DNA of 63,241 nucleotides from Microcaldota archaeon (GTDB lineage Archaea > Micrarchaeota > Micrarchaeia > Anstonellales > Anstonellaceae). Both the position numbers and the translations under genes were made by a program. Location: contig JAOAJF010000002.1 of assembly GCA_026414325.1 (NCBI GenBank), forward strand, positions 1 through 63,241, given 5' to 3'. Under the pieces are notes generated by a model. That model did not search any database and was not told the DNA's origin. It saw nothing but the letters and a program-made list of their open reading frames with translations. Shown piece after piece: positions 1-7,981 of this stretch (its first letter is position 1; the number at the start of each line of letters is the position of its first letter).

Positions 1-448
1 TTTGTCTTATTCATACAATAGCAATTACCTCCTTCATATACACACTCCATATTCTTATCTATCTCCTTACAATCATCCAAGCAATGTAATTGTGGATCTT
101 TTCCACTCAATCTCCCAGAACAAGAATAATATGTTATTGTCTTATTTGTCTCATTCTTTGTCTTATTCATACAATAGCAATTACCTCCTTCATATACACA
201 CTCCATATTCTTATCTATCTCCTTACAATCATCCAAGCAATGTAATTGTGGATCTTTTCCACTCAATCTCCCAGAACAAGAATAATATGTTATTGTCTTA
301 TTTGTCTCATTCTTTGTCTTATTCATACAATAGCAATTACCTCCTTCATATACACACTCCATATTCTTATCTATCTCCTTACAATCATCTAAGCACTTAT
401 ATTTTGGATTGTTAGATTTTTGTGTTCCTGAACAAGAGTAATATGTTT
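1..448. repeat. 156-bp tandem coding repeat
   Basis: Bases 1-156 and 157-312 are identical as read, and 313-389 is identical to the first half of the unit. From 390 the third copy diverges, but related sequence continues to about 448. The unit is exactly 52 codons, so the repeats keep the frame of the minus-strand surface protein. The contig starts inside the array, so the true copy number is unknown. Confidence 0.95.
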
Positions 449-1832
449 CTTCTTCTTTTGGAATACAAGTACAACTTACTATATCACAAACTAAATTTGG
501 ATCTTTACAATCTGGTATACATATTTTTTCCCTCGGCAAGCTAGGTTTGATTGGTGAAATTGGCACCAGTGGGTTAAAAAGATCTCCAATAATGGGAAGT
601 GGAAGCAAAAGTTTACTAAATCTAGTTATAAATTCATCAATAGGGTCTTTGGGTTTTTCTGGGATAATTTGTTCATAACAATATTTTGCTTCACATTGAC
701 AGGTTTTTTCATTCCAATATTCTGGAGGGCAATCTTTTCTTTCTTCTGGTGGGCAAACACAATCACATTTTTCTTTATCAAAAACATATGGCCTTAAACA
801 GATTCTATCTTCTTTACACTCACATTCACAAGTTTCTTCATTAAAAACAAAGTTTGGAGGACAATTTTTTATTTCTGGGCAGGCACATTTACAAGAGTAG
901 ACAGGATTTCCCCAGTAAGGAGAGGAGGTATCCTCCTCCGCAGAAGAAGTTGTGTAAGTGCGAGCAATACCCTCTATGGGAAGGCATATCTTTTTACCAG
1001 GACATCTGCCAAAACAACTTATTGGTTTACCTTCAGTATCTGTTCCAGAAATAAAAGTACAGTTTATATTTTTTGATACACATCTACATTTTGTTTTGGT
1101 CTCATTCTTTTCTACAATATTTTCTACAACACAAAAGCTTGGCTCACCAAGCACTTTTTCACAATCGTCAATACAAGCTAAAAACTCCTCTTCATAAACT
1201 GTAGGATTAAGAGAGCAACTAAAGACTCTTTTTTCTTTCTTTTTTTCTCCATCATCTGTTTGATTTGTATTATTTGTTTGGTTTTTATTAGTATCATTTA
1301 GATTTGTAGTCTCATTCTTTTTACAAACACAATCTTTAACATCACAGTAATAATCAGCTGGGCATTCATTTATACAATTAATTCTTTCATATTTTGTTTT
1401 ATATGGCGATTGAGGATTGCCTATACCTATACCTGCTGCTTCTATTATTATTGTATATTCGGAGGAAGAATTTTTAGGTAGGCGACACTTACTTTCATAA
1501 TAATAAGTACAACTACAATCCTCTTCGTTCCACCTTCCATTTGTCTTTATACAAAACTCTTTTTGTTGAGCTGGACAGACACACTGGCATTTTTCTAAAT
1601 CAAGAACTTTATTAATTCTTGCACAGCTCTGTTCTGTAAGTCTACAGCTACATTCACATCTTGGATAAGGAGTTTGAGAAATTAATCTGCATTCAAAATT
1701 TTCTTTATTACAGCTTCCAACACAAGTTAAGAGTTTTGAGTCATAATAACAACCAGGGGCTTGAATTACTTCTTGAGCGCTAATACTGTAAATCCAGACA
1801 AAAAATAAGAAAACCAAAAAATAGTTTCTCAA
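1..1832 (-). CDS. Cysteine-rich secreted surface protein, C-terminus cut by window edge
   Basis: Reading the minus strand from a TTG at 1832 gives about 610 codons with no stop, running off the left edge. The TTG is chosen because a GGTGAT ribosome binding site lies just upstream and the nearby ATG (1837) hits a stop after one codon. Residues 1-20 are a signal peptide (MRNYFLVFLFFVWIYSISAQ). The rest is packed with CxC and CxCxCP motifs, has an N/T-rich linker around residues 185-205 with several Asn-X-Thr sequons, and a Pro-rich linker around residue 440. It ends in 52-residue repeats with six Cys and three sequons each. A disulfide-rich, N-glycosylated cell-surface protein is inferred; the family is not recognised. 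Confidence 0.8.
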   Translation of the reverse strand, partial: MRNYFLVFLFFVWIYSISAQEVIQAPGCYYDSKLLTCVGSCNKENFECRLISQTPYPRCECSCRLTEQSCARINKVLDLEKCQCVCPAQQKEFCIKTNGRWNEEDCSCTYYYESKCRLPKNSSSEYTIIIEAAGIGIGNPQSPYKTKYERINCINECPADYYCDVKDCVCKKNETTNLNDTNKNQTNNTNQTDDGEKKKEKRVFSCSLNPTVYEEEFLACIDDCEKVLGEPSFCVVENIVEKNETKTKCRCVSKNINCTFISGTDTEGKPISCFGRCPGKKICLPIEGIARTYTTSSAEEDTSSPYWGNPVYSCKCACPEIKNCPPNFVFNEETCECECKEDRICLRPYVFDKEKCDCVCPPEERKDCPPEYWNEKTCQCEAKYCYEQIIPEKPKDPIDEFITRFSKLLLPLPIIGDLFNPLVPISPIKPSLPREKICIPDCKDPNLVCDIVSCTCIPKEEETYYSCSGTQKSNNPKYKCLDDCKEIDKNMECVYEGGNCYCMNKTKNETNKTITYYSCSGRLSGKDPQLHCLDDCKEIDKNMECVYEGGNCYCMNKTKNETNKTITYYSCSGRLSGKDPQLHCLDDCKEIDKNMECVYEGGNCYCMNKT

Positions 1833-1940
1833 AACATCACCTTCAATTTGTTTTATTAGCTCTAACAAAACAAAAATTTTTAAAGTTTTTCTTAGAAGTA
1901 TTTAAAAACTTTTATATTCTCTATAAAGATTTAAGTTTTT

Positions 1941-2429
1941 CTATCCATAATAGTCTAAAATTTTTTTTGCTGTTTGATTTAAAAGAAGCTCTTGTTTTTT
2001 AAGTTCGCTTTTTTTATTTATAGTCCAATATATTGTAGCTAGACTTAATCCAGCAGCTGCAGCTGCAGTTATCACTGATAATTTAGAGGCACCAAAAATA
2101 GAGAGTGCAGCAGTAGAAATTACAGAAAGATAAAAAATTTTACTTAAAAGTTTTTCTATTTTTAATATTTGTTTTCTTTCTTTTTCTAAAGAAAAGTTTA
2201 AGTCTCCATTGTTTTTTAATTTCATAGAAAGTTTTTCTCCCATATCCTGAAGAAGAAGAGTTTTTCTAAAAGTAGAATGAGTAAATTTATATTCTCTAAG
2301 GTTAGAATTGAAGCTATTAAACTTTTTGTTTAGTGTATTTTCTAGCTTATGAAATTTTAACAATTCTTTTTTCAATCTTTCTTTTTCAGTAGAATTTTGC
2401 AATTTTTTATTACCAAGTATTTTATACAT
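1941..2429 (-). CDS. Unknown coiled-coil membrane protein
   Basis: A 162-residue protein of no recognised family. Residues 1-100 are Lys/Glu/Leu-rich and look helical or coiled-coil. Two short hydrophobic segments follow (roughly 100-120 and 122-140, the second alanine-rich), then a basic C-terminal helix. An ATG six codons upstream (2447) is possible, but the strong GGAGTGA ribosome binding site fits the ATG at 2429. It lies 23 bases downstream of tRNA-Gly on the same strand and may share its transcript. Membrane location is inferred; function is unknown. Confidence 0.55.
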   Translation of the reverse strand: MYKILGNKKLQNSTEKERLKKELLKFHKLENTLNKKFNSFNSNLREYKFTHSTFRKTLLLQDMGEKLSMKLKNNGDLNFSLEKERKQILKIEKLLSKIFYLSVISTAALSIFGASKLSVITAAAAAGLSLATIYWTINKKSELKKQELLLNQTAKKILDYYG

Positions 2430-2452
2430 TTTTCTCACTCCTCTCATTCTTA

Positions 2453-2523
2453 TGCGTCTGCCGGGATTTGAACCCGGGTCTTGAGCTTGGGAAGCTCACA
2501 TCCTGCCGCTGGACTACAGACGC
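2453..2523 (-). tRNA. tRNA-Gly (anticodon CCC)
   Basis: On the minus strand the acceptor GCGTCTG pairs with CAGACGC and the discriminator is A. The anticodon stem TGAGC/GCTCA encloses the loop TTCCCAA, giving anticodon CCC at plus positions 2489-2491. The T arm CCGGG-TTCAAAT-CCCGG is intact. No intron. Confidence 0.93.
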
Positions 2524-2562
2524 ACAAAATTTTTCCTCCTTTAAACTAAAATATAATTTAAT

Positions 2563-3252
2563 TCACTTTTTAAAAAAGTTTTTATTTTTCAAATATTCTT
2601 TAAATTTTTTGATTCCTTTAGAAGTTCCAATATCATGTATTTTTATATTCTGATATATTCCATATAATTTCTTTTTTTTTGCCAAAAAAGGAAATACTTC
2701 CTTTTCTAAACTTATTTTTTTATTTTTTTTACCTTTTTTATAATACAAATCCTTTTTTGAAATAAATCCAAAGCCAGAATATACAAACCCTTTTTTTATT
2801 TTTTTCTTTTCGTAAAACCCAACAATTTTTTCCCCATTCATTACTATAGCTCCTTTATTTTTTTGTTGATCTTCTGTTACTAACAACGTAGTTTTTTTTG
2901 TTTTTTCACATTTTTTTAGAAACTTCTCTAGTTTAATATTTTCAAGGTATGTGTCTGCATTTAAAATATAAAAAAAAGAAGGAAGTTTTCTAATTATCTG
3001 TATTATAGCACCAGCTGTGCCTAAAGCTCTTTTTTCTATAACTACCTCTATTTTTTTATTTTCATATTTTAAAAATTTTTTACCTCTATAGCCTGCTAAA
3101 AGAATTATTTTATCAAAAAAATTATAAAATTTTTCAAAAAGGTATCTAATAAATTCCTTATTATTAATTTTTATAAGTGGTTTTGGAACACTTTTAGTTA
3201 GAGCTCCTAATCTTTTTCCTCGCCCACCACACAATATAATTAATGTTCTCAT
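2563..3252 (-). CDS. hddC: Sugar-1-phosphate nucleotidyltransferase, probably heptose-1-P guanylyltransferase (HddC-like)
   Basis: A 229-residue single-domain NTP transferase. The N-terminal signature LCGGRGKRLGALTK with PKPL binds nucleotide and sugar, LNADTY (about residue 96) carries the metal-binding Asp, and a terminal HDIGTSKGI matches the family's DIGTP motif. HddC-type enzymes join GTP to D-glycero-D-manno-heptose 1-phosphate. The heptose assignment rests on divergence from a heptose kinase gene 61 bp away and on gmhA and gmhB following it; by sequence alone a hexose-1-phosphate enzyme is possible. Its base composition is even more A-rich than its neighbours, with long Lys runs. Confidence 0.72.
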   Translation of the reverse strand: MRTLIILCGGRGKRLGALTKSVPKPLIKINNKEFIRYLFEKFYNFFDKIILLAGYRGKKFLKYENKKIEVVIEKRALGTAGAIIQIIRKLPSFFYILNADTYLENIKLEKFLKKCEKTKKTTLLVTEDQQKNKGAIVMNGEKIVGFYEKKKIKKGFVYSGFGFISKKDLYYKKGKKNKKISLEKEVFPFLAKKKKLYGIYQNIKIHDIGTSKGIKKFKEYLKNKNFFKK

Positions 3253-3313
3253 CTAAAAATAAACTAAAAATAAATTTATTAATATTTATAAAATTTCTTT
3301 CAATAATTAGTTT
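3253..3313. promoter_or_regulatory. Divergent promoter region between hddC and hddA
   Basis: These 61 bases separate two outward-facing heptose genes and are almost pure A/T, with TATA-like stretches (for example TTTATTAATATTTATAAA). Neither gene has a clear ribosome binding site, so one or both transcripts may be leaderless. Confidence 0.5.
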
Positions 3314-4318
3314 ATGGGTTTTTCTATAAAAACAAGGGCACCTCTAAGAATAAGTTTGGCAGGTGGCGGAACAGATGTTTCTCCTTTTTGTGATGAATAT
3401 GGAGGTGCTGTAATTAACATTGCCATCTCTAGATATGCTTATGTCTATTTATCTAAAATAAAACAAGGAATTAAAATCAAAAGTAATCTAAATACAAAAG
3501 GGATTTTATATAGCGGAAAAAAAGAATTTTTAAACAACCACCAACAAGATATTCTAAGAGCTATTTTAAAACATTATTTAAAATCCAAAGGCGGATATGA
3601 AATATCCTTTTTTTTAGATACTTTACCTAGATCTGGTTTGGGTTCTTCTGCAGCAGCATTTGTTTCTTTAATAGCTGCATTTAATTTTGCAGAATCTTTA
3701 GGATTGTCTAAAAAATCAATAGCAGAGCAAGCTTGGTATTTAGAAAGAGAAGAATTAAAAAATATAGGAGGAAAGCAAGATCAATATGCAAGCGTATTTG
3801 GAGGAATAAATTTTATGAAATTTTCAGCTAACGATGTTGAGCTTTATCCTCTAAGGGTAGATCAAAAAACTATTTTAGAACTAGAAAGCAGGATTTTAAT
3901 TTTTAATTATGCTCCTAGGGATCCTTCTGGTAAAATAATCGAGCAACAAATAAAAAATGTAAAGGAAAAGAAAAAACAAACCATAGATGCTCTTTTAAGA
4001 AATAAAGAAATAGCAAAAGAAATAACAAAGGAATTATTACAGACCAATATCGACAAGGTAGGGCTATTATTAGATGAAAGTTGGCAAGAAAAAAAGAAAT
4101 ATTCCTCATATATCTCTAATAGTGATTTAGATAAATTTTACAATAAACTAAAAAGCCTTGGTGTGATAGGTGGAAAAATTAGTGGGGCTGGGGGTGGAGG
4201 ACACATGTTTTTACTCTGTCAAGAGAACAAAACCCTCGATGTTTATTACTATTTATTAAATTCAGGGTTTAATCCATTCTTTTTAAAAATTGATTGGGAA
4301 GGGGTAATTGAATGGTAA
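3314..4318 (+). CDS. hddA: D-glycero-D-manno-heptose 7-phosphate kinase (GHMP family)
   Basis: A 334-residue GHMP kinase that would phosphorylate heptose 7-phosphate at C1. Motif 1 (APLRISLAGGGTD, from about residue 9) and the GGAVIN segment are typical of HddA-type sugar kinases. The ATP loop is LPRSGLGSSAAA (about 110) and motif 3 is GKISGAGGGGH (about 285). The length is normal for the family. It overlaps gmhA by 7 bases, so the two are probably translated together, and gmhB overlaps gmhA in turn. The complete pathway around it makes the heptose substrate much more likely than fucose or another GHMP substrate. Confidence 0.85.
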   Translation: MGFSIKTRAPLRISLAGGGTDVSPFCDEYGGAVINIAISRYAYVYLSKIKQGIKIKSNLNTKGILYSGKKEFLNNHQQDILRAILKHYLKSKGGYEISFFLDTLPRSGLGSSAAAFVSLIAAFNFAESLGLSKKSIAEQAWYLEREELKNIGGKQDQYASVFGGINFMKFSANDVELYPLRVDQKTILELESRILIFNYAPRDPSGKIIEQQIKNVKEKKKQTIDALLRNKEIAKEITKELLQTNIDKVGLLLDESWQEKKKYSSYISNSDLDKFYNKLKSLGVIGGKISGAGGGGHMFLLCQENKTLDVYYYLLNSGFNPFFLKIDWEGVIEW

Positions 4319-4875
4319 ATATTAAAAATGCACGAGATGAGCTCATATCTTCTCTATCTAAAATAAATGAAGAAAGTATAATCCAAGCTGCATCTTTAAT
4401 AGCAGATGCTTTCAAAAAAAACAAAAAATTATTAGTAGCAGGTAATGGTGGTAGTGCTGCTGATGCACAACATTTTGTTACAGAATTGGTCTGTACATTT
4501 GAAAAAAAAGAAAGAAAAGCCCTCCCAGCTATAGCTCTTACCACCAATAGCAGTATCTTAACTGCCTGGTCTAATGATTTTTCATTCGAAACAGTTTTTG
4601 AACGACAAATTCTTTCATTAGCTAATAAAGAAGATATCTTTTTTTCTATCAGTACATCTGGAAATTCTAAAAATATAATTAAATCTATGCAAACAGCTAA
4701 AAAAATAGGTCTAACTAATATTTTACTTACAGGTCAGGATGGAGGAAAAGCCAAACAATTTGCAGATTTGGTATTATTTGTTAATTCAAACAATGTTCAA
4801 AGAATTCAAGAGTGCCATATATTTATACTCCACCAACTTTGTTCTCTTATAGAACGGGAGTTCTATGAAAAATAA
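4312..4875 (+). CDS. gmhA: Sedoheptulose 7-phosphate isomerase (phosphoheptose isomerase)
   Basis: A 187-residue SIS-domain protein that isomerises sedoheptulose 7-phosphate to D-glycero-D-manno-heptose 7-phosphate, the first committed step to activated heptose. GNGGSAADAQHF (about residue 44) and STSGNSKN (about 119) are the phosphosugar-binding loops, and the C-terminal EREF helix is also typical. The length matches GmhA. It overlaps hddA at its start and gmhB by 11 bases at its end, making a tight three-gene unit. Confidence 0.88.
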   Translation: MVNIKNARDELISSLSKINEESIIQAASLIADAFKKNKKLLVAGNGGSAADAQHFVTELVCTFEKKERKALPAIALTTNSSILTAWSNDFSFETVFERQILSLANKEDIFFSISTSGNSKNIIKSMQTAKKIGLTNILLTGQDGGKAKQFADLVLFVNSNNVQRIQECHIFILHQLCSLIEREFYEK

Positions 4876-5329
4876 GGCCTTATTTTTAGATAGAGATGGA
4901 ACCATAATAGAGCATGTGCCATATATAAATGATCCTTCAAAAGTTAAGCTTCGTAAAGATATTTTAGAAAAACTAAAAGAATTTCAAAAAGCCGGCTACC
5001 TTCTCATTATAATAACAAATCAATCTGGAATTGAAAGAGGTTTGATAACAATCGAACAATATCAAAATGTTACGAATAAAATGTTAAGTTTATTATCGTT
5101 GGAAGGAATAACTATTACCGATATATTTATGTGCCCCTCTCATCCTTCTAAAAATGATTATAGAAGAAAACCAAATCCAGGAATGATTTTAGAAGCAGCT
5201 AAAAAATATAATATAGATTTAAAAAATTCTATTTTGGTTGGCGATGATGCTAAGGATATTCAAGCAGGAAAAAATGCAGGGGTAGGTCATTGTTTATATT
5301 TAGAAGAATTTTTATCTTTCTCAGTTTAA
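4865..5329 (+). CDS. gmhB: D,D-heptose 1,7-bisphosphate phosphatase
   Basis: A 154-residue HAD-superfamily phosphatase, slightly short for GmhB. FLDRDGT (residues 7-13) holds the nucleophile and acid/base aspartates, ITNQSGIERG is motif II, RRKPNPGM carries the motif III lysine, and LVGDDAKDIQAG is motif IV. It would remove the C7 phosphate before nucleotidyl transfer. The zinc loop of classical GmhB (Cys-x-His ... Cys-x-Cys) is incomplete: CPSHP is present, but the two later cysteines are replaced by Asn/Tyr. The gene starts inside gmhA. Confidence 0.85.
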   Translation: MKNKALFLDRDGTIIEHVPYINDPSKVKLRKDILEKLKEFQKAGYLLIIITNQSGIERGLITIEQYQNVTNKMLSLLSLEGITITDIFMCPSHPSKNDYRRKPNPGMILEAAKKYNIDLKNSILVGDDAKDIQAGKNAGVGHCLYLEEFLSFSV

Positions 5330-5335
5330 TTTTTT

Positions 5336-6469
5336 CTAATTTCTTTTTGCAACCTCTTTTAATTTTTCTTCGATCTTTTCTAAATATACTTCTAAACTAA
5401 AATTCTTTAAAACATGTTCTCTAGCTTTTTTACCCATATTTTCTGTTTCTTGAGGATTTTCTGCCAAATATAGCATTTTTTGAGCCATCTGCTCTGGACT
5501 ATCTACTAAAAATCCAGTTTTTTTATCAATTATACTATATTTTGGTCCTCCCTCGTTAACAGAAATACAAGGTTTAGAGCTAGCCATATATTCTAATGGT
5601 ACTAATCCAAAATCTTCTTCTATAGCATAAAATAATCCAGCATAGCAATTAGAATAAAGTTCTTTTAGTTCTTTAGTAGATAAATTTGTTTTAAATTCTA
5701 TTTTGTAGCCTTGCGCTAAATTTTTTAGCTCTTCTAAATACTCGTTATATTCTGGTGCAACATTTCCAGCTAATACAAGACTAAAGTCTTTTCTTTTTTT
5801 ACAAAAAATTTTAAATGCTTCAATAACTTTTTCAAACCTTTTATTAGAAATAAATCTTGAGACGTATAAAAAATATTTATCATAAGTTTTATTTTCAAAT
5901 TCGTTTGGTTCTATTCCTGGCCATATTACCTCCGCATCTGTCCTTCCTATGTATTTAGCTAATCTCTCTTTTGTAATCTCTGAATTACAAGCTATCTTTT
6001 CTATTTTTTTTGTAATTCTTCTATCGATTGGAACATAAAAAGCCCTTGCAAAATGCATTAGAAGTTTTCCAATCATATTTTTCTTTCTATATCTTTCTTC
6101 AAATAAATCATAGACTAATCTATTTGGGCTATGGCAATAATAAAAAACTCTTTCATTTTTATTTGCAACAAAATGCGAAGGAGTGCCATGGGCATTTATC
6201 ACATCATAATCTGAAAATTTCACATCTAAACAGCGGAAAATAGAAGCAATCTCTCCTTTGCGATGCAAAAGCTTTAAATCAAAAAATTTCGGCTCAAAAA
6301 AAACTTTGGGGAGAGGTCTTAAATCAAATTCCTTTAACTCTTCAAATGTTTTCTCTGGCTCATAAACCACATAATATACAGTTGGGTTGAATTTTTTTAT
6401 AATCTCCAGCACACTTCTTTCTAATCCTCCTTTTTGATCAAAAAAAGGATGAACTAAAATTAAATCCAT
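5336..6469 (-). CDS. Glycosyltransferase family 4
   Basis: A 377-residue GT-B glycosyltransferase, probably cytoplasmic and acting on lipid-linked glycan precursors. The N-terminal GGLERSV acceptor-side loop, the central WPGIEP and YFLYVSRF segments, and the EEDFGLVPLEYMA motif (an EX7E donor-site motif, about residue 285) are visible. It converges on gmhB with a 6-base gap. A heptosyltransferase role is suggested by position only; donor and acceptor cannot be read from the sequence. Confidence 0.85.
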   Translation of the reverse strand: MDLILVHPFFDQKGGLERSVLEIIKKFNPTVYYVVYEPEKTFEELKEFDLRPLPKVFFEPKFFDLKLLHRKGEIASIFRCLDVKFSDYDVINAHGTPSHFVANKNERVFYYCHSPNRLVYDLFEERYRKKNMIGKLLMHFARAFYVPIDRRITKKIEKIACNSEITKERLAKYIGRTDAEVIWPGIEPNEFENKTYDKYFLYVSRFISNKRFEKVIEAFKIFCKKRKDFSLVLAGNVAPEYNEYLEELKNLAQGYKIEFKTNLSTKELKELYSNCYAGLFYAIEEDFGLVPLEYMASSKPCISVNEGGPKYSIIDKKTGFLVDSPEQMAQKMLYLAENPQETENMGKKAREHVLKNFSLEVYLEKIEEKLKEVAKRN

Positions 6470-6595
6470 ACAACCACAAAAATTTTCAGAAATTATTTTT
6501 CTTCATTTTGGCTAGCCAATCTGGCAGTCGAACTCTCATCAACAGTAAATAAATTTAAAATAAACAAATAAAAACATTGTGTATGAAATTTATTT

Positions 6596-7000
6596 ATGAT
6601 TTCTATCGAGCTTTTTTTGTTTAACTTATTCATATGCTTTTTGTTAGGCTATCTTGTTGGTCTAGAGCGAGAACATAAACAAAAACCAGCTGGTGTTGGC
6701 ACTCACATTATTATCATCAGCTCTTCTATGACTTTCTCTTCAATATCCTTAGTTTTTTTAGGTGAGAGTGCAAGAGTTATTGCTGCAATAATAAGTGGGA
6801 TTGGGTTTTTAGGAGCAGGAATAATTTTTAGAGAAAAAACTGATAAAATAACTAATCTTACTACAGCTGCAACTATTTGGCTTTCTGCTTCTATTGGAAT
6901 ACTAATTGGGCTGGGCTATTATCTTCATGCCTTTATTCTAACCCTTTTTGAATTAATAGCATTAAACGTCCCTCATCTATCCTTAAAAAAGAATAATTAG
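6596..7000 (+). CDS. MgtC/SapB family membrane protein
   Basis: A 134-residue protein covering only the MgtC membrane domain, with about four helices. The signature GYLVGLEREHKQKPAGVGTH follows the first helix, and GFLGAGIIF with LTTAATIWLSASIGI is the conserved core. The C-terminal cytoplasmic domain of enterobacterial MgtC is absent, as in many short family members. The family is linked to Mg2+ limitation and membrane ATP homeostasis; the role here is unknown. A 12-bp palindrome lies upstream at 6508-6519. Confidence 0.85.
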   Translation: MISIELFLFNLFICFLLGYLVGLEREHKQKPAGVGTHIIIISSSMTFSSISLVFLGESARVIAAIISGIGFLGAGIIFREKTDKITNLTTAATIWLSASIGILIGLGYYLHAFILTLFELIALNVPHLSLKKNN

Positions 7001-7062
7001 ATTTATTTTCTGCCCACTATTAATTTAAATTTAATTAGCCTAAATATTTTGTGGTGTTAGTT

Positions 7063-7956
7063 ATGTTTAATCTAATTAAGAAAATAAAAAAAATCCCAAA
7101 ATTTTTAGAACTAGTTTTTAAATATGTTAAACTTGAGAGCATAGTCGATGTTTTTATCTCAAAAATTTTTTGGATCCCAAGGCAAATTAAATTTAAAGAT
7201 GGTTCTGAAGCTTTTTTTTCAATTACCTATTCACATCTGCCTGCCCTTCCATCTAAAAAAAACTTAGTAGATGAAAAATACAAAATCTATTGCTGGGAAA
7301 TAGCTGGTAGAAAATTTTACTCTACAATAGAACAGGTTAGCTCCATTACTCTTCTTGCAATAACTAAAGACATAGATGTTTATTATGCAGCAGATTATAA
7401 AAACAAAAAAGTATTAGATGTGGGTGGGCATATTGGAGATAGTGCAATGTACTTTTTAGACAAAGGTGCAGCATTTGTAGATATTTATGAGCCAGTAGAA
7501 CAAAATATAATTTCTATGAAACTGAATTTGGCAAATTATCCAAAAGAAAAATATAAGATAAATCAATTAGCAGTTTGTAATAAAGAGGGAGAGCTTTCAT
7601 TTACTACTTTAGATTTCCCAGGCAGCCCTTCTTTTGGCAGTTCCTTTTTTTTGAAACCTTTAGCAGAATTTTTTAAACCCAAAGTAGAGAAGTATTCCTT
7701 TAGTTGTGTCTCTTTTAAAAAGATCTTAACTGAAAATCACTATGATATTGCAAAGATAGACTGTGAAGGCTGTGAAAAATATTTGTTAGAATTAGATCAG
7801 AAAACTTTAACTAAAATTCCTATATGGCTGATAGAGGTGCATTCTAAAGAATTAGAAAAAAATATTTTAGAAAAATTTAAGCAAGCTGGGTTTAAATCAA
7901 CAACAATGGAAAAATCTATTCCAGATCTTGGAACATATAAATTTGAATTGATTTAA
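7063..7956 (+). CDS. FkbM-family methyltransferase
   Basis: A SAM-dependent methyltransferase of about 297 residues. KVLDVGGHIGDSAMYFL is the SAM-binding glycine loop (motif I), followed by an acidic IYEP strand; IAKIDCEGCEKYLL matches the FkbM motif (usually DVEGAE). Members often O-methylate sugars in surface glycans, which fits the nearby glycosylation genes. The ATG at 7063 is preferred over the GTG at 7051 because the GGTG at 7053 sits at ribosome-binding distance from it. Confidence 0.82.
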   Translation: MFNLIKKIKKIPKFLELVFKYVKLESIVDVFISKIFWIPRQIKFKDGSEAFFSITYSHLPALPSKKNLVDEKYKIYCWEIAGRKFYSTIEQVSSITLLAITKDIDVYYAADYKNKKVLDVGGHIGDSAMYFLDKGAAFVDIYEPVEQNIISMKLNLANYPKEKYKINQLAVCNKEGELSFTTLDFPGSPSFGSSFFLKPLAEFFKPKVEKYSFSCVSFKKILTENHYDIAKIDCEGCEKYLLELDQKTLTKIPIWLIEVHSKELEKNILEKFKQAGFKSTTMEKSIPDLGTYKFELI

Positions 7957-7981
7957 TTTTTTAAATTTCAAATTATTGAAC

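Noticed and set aside
2..415. 137-residue plus-strand ORF across the repeats
   Set aside because: It is the antisense shadow of the Cys-rich surface protein, whose minus-strand frame is open for 610 codons with a signal peptide.
1..448. Tandem array at the left edge as a CRISPR array
   Set aside because: Units are 156 bp, directly adjacent, with no variable spacers, and they keep an open reading frame on the minus strand; it is a protein repeat.
6508..6545. tRNA-like fragment (AGTTCGACT) near the palindrome
   Set aside because: The flanking bases do not form a T-arm stem, and no acceptor or anticodon arm is found.
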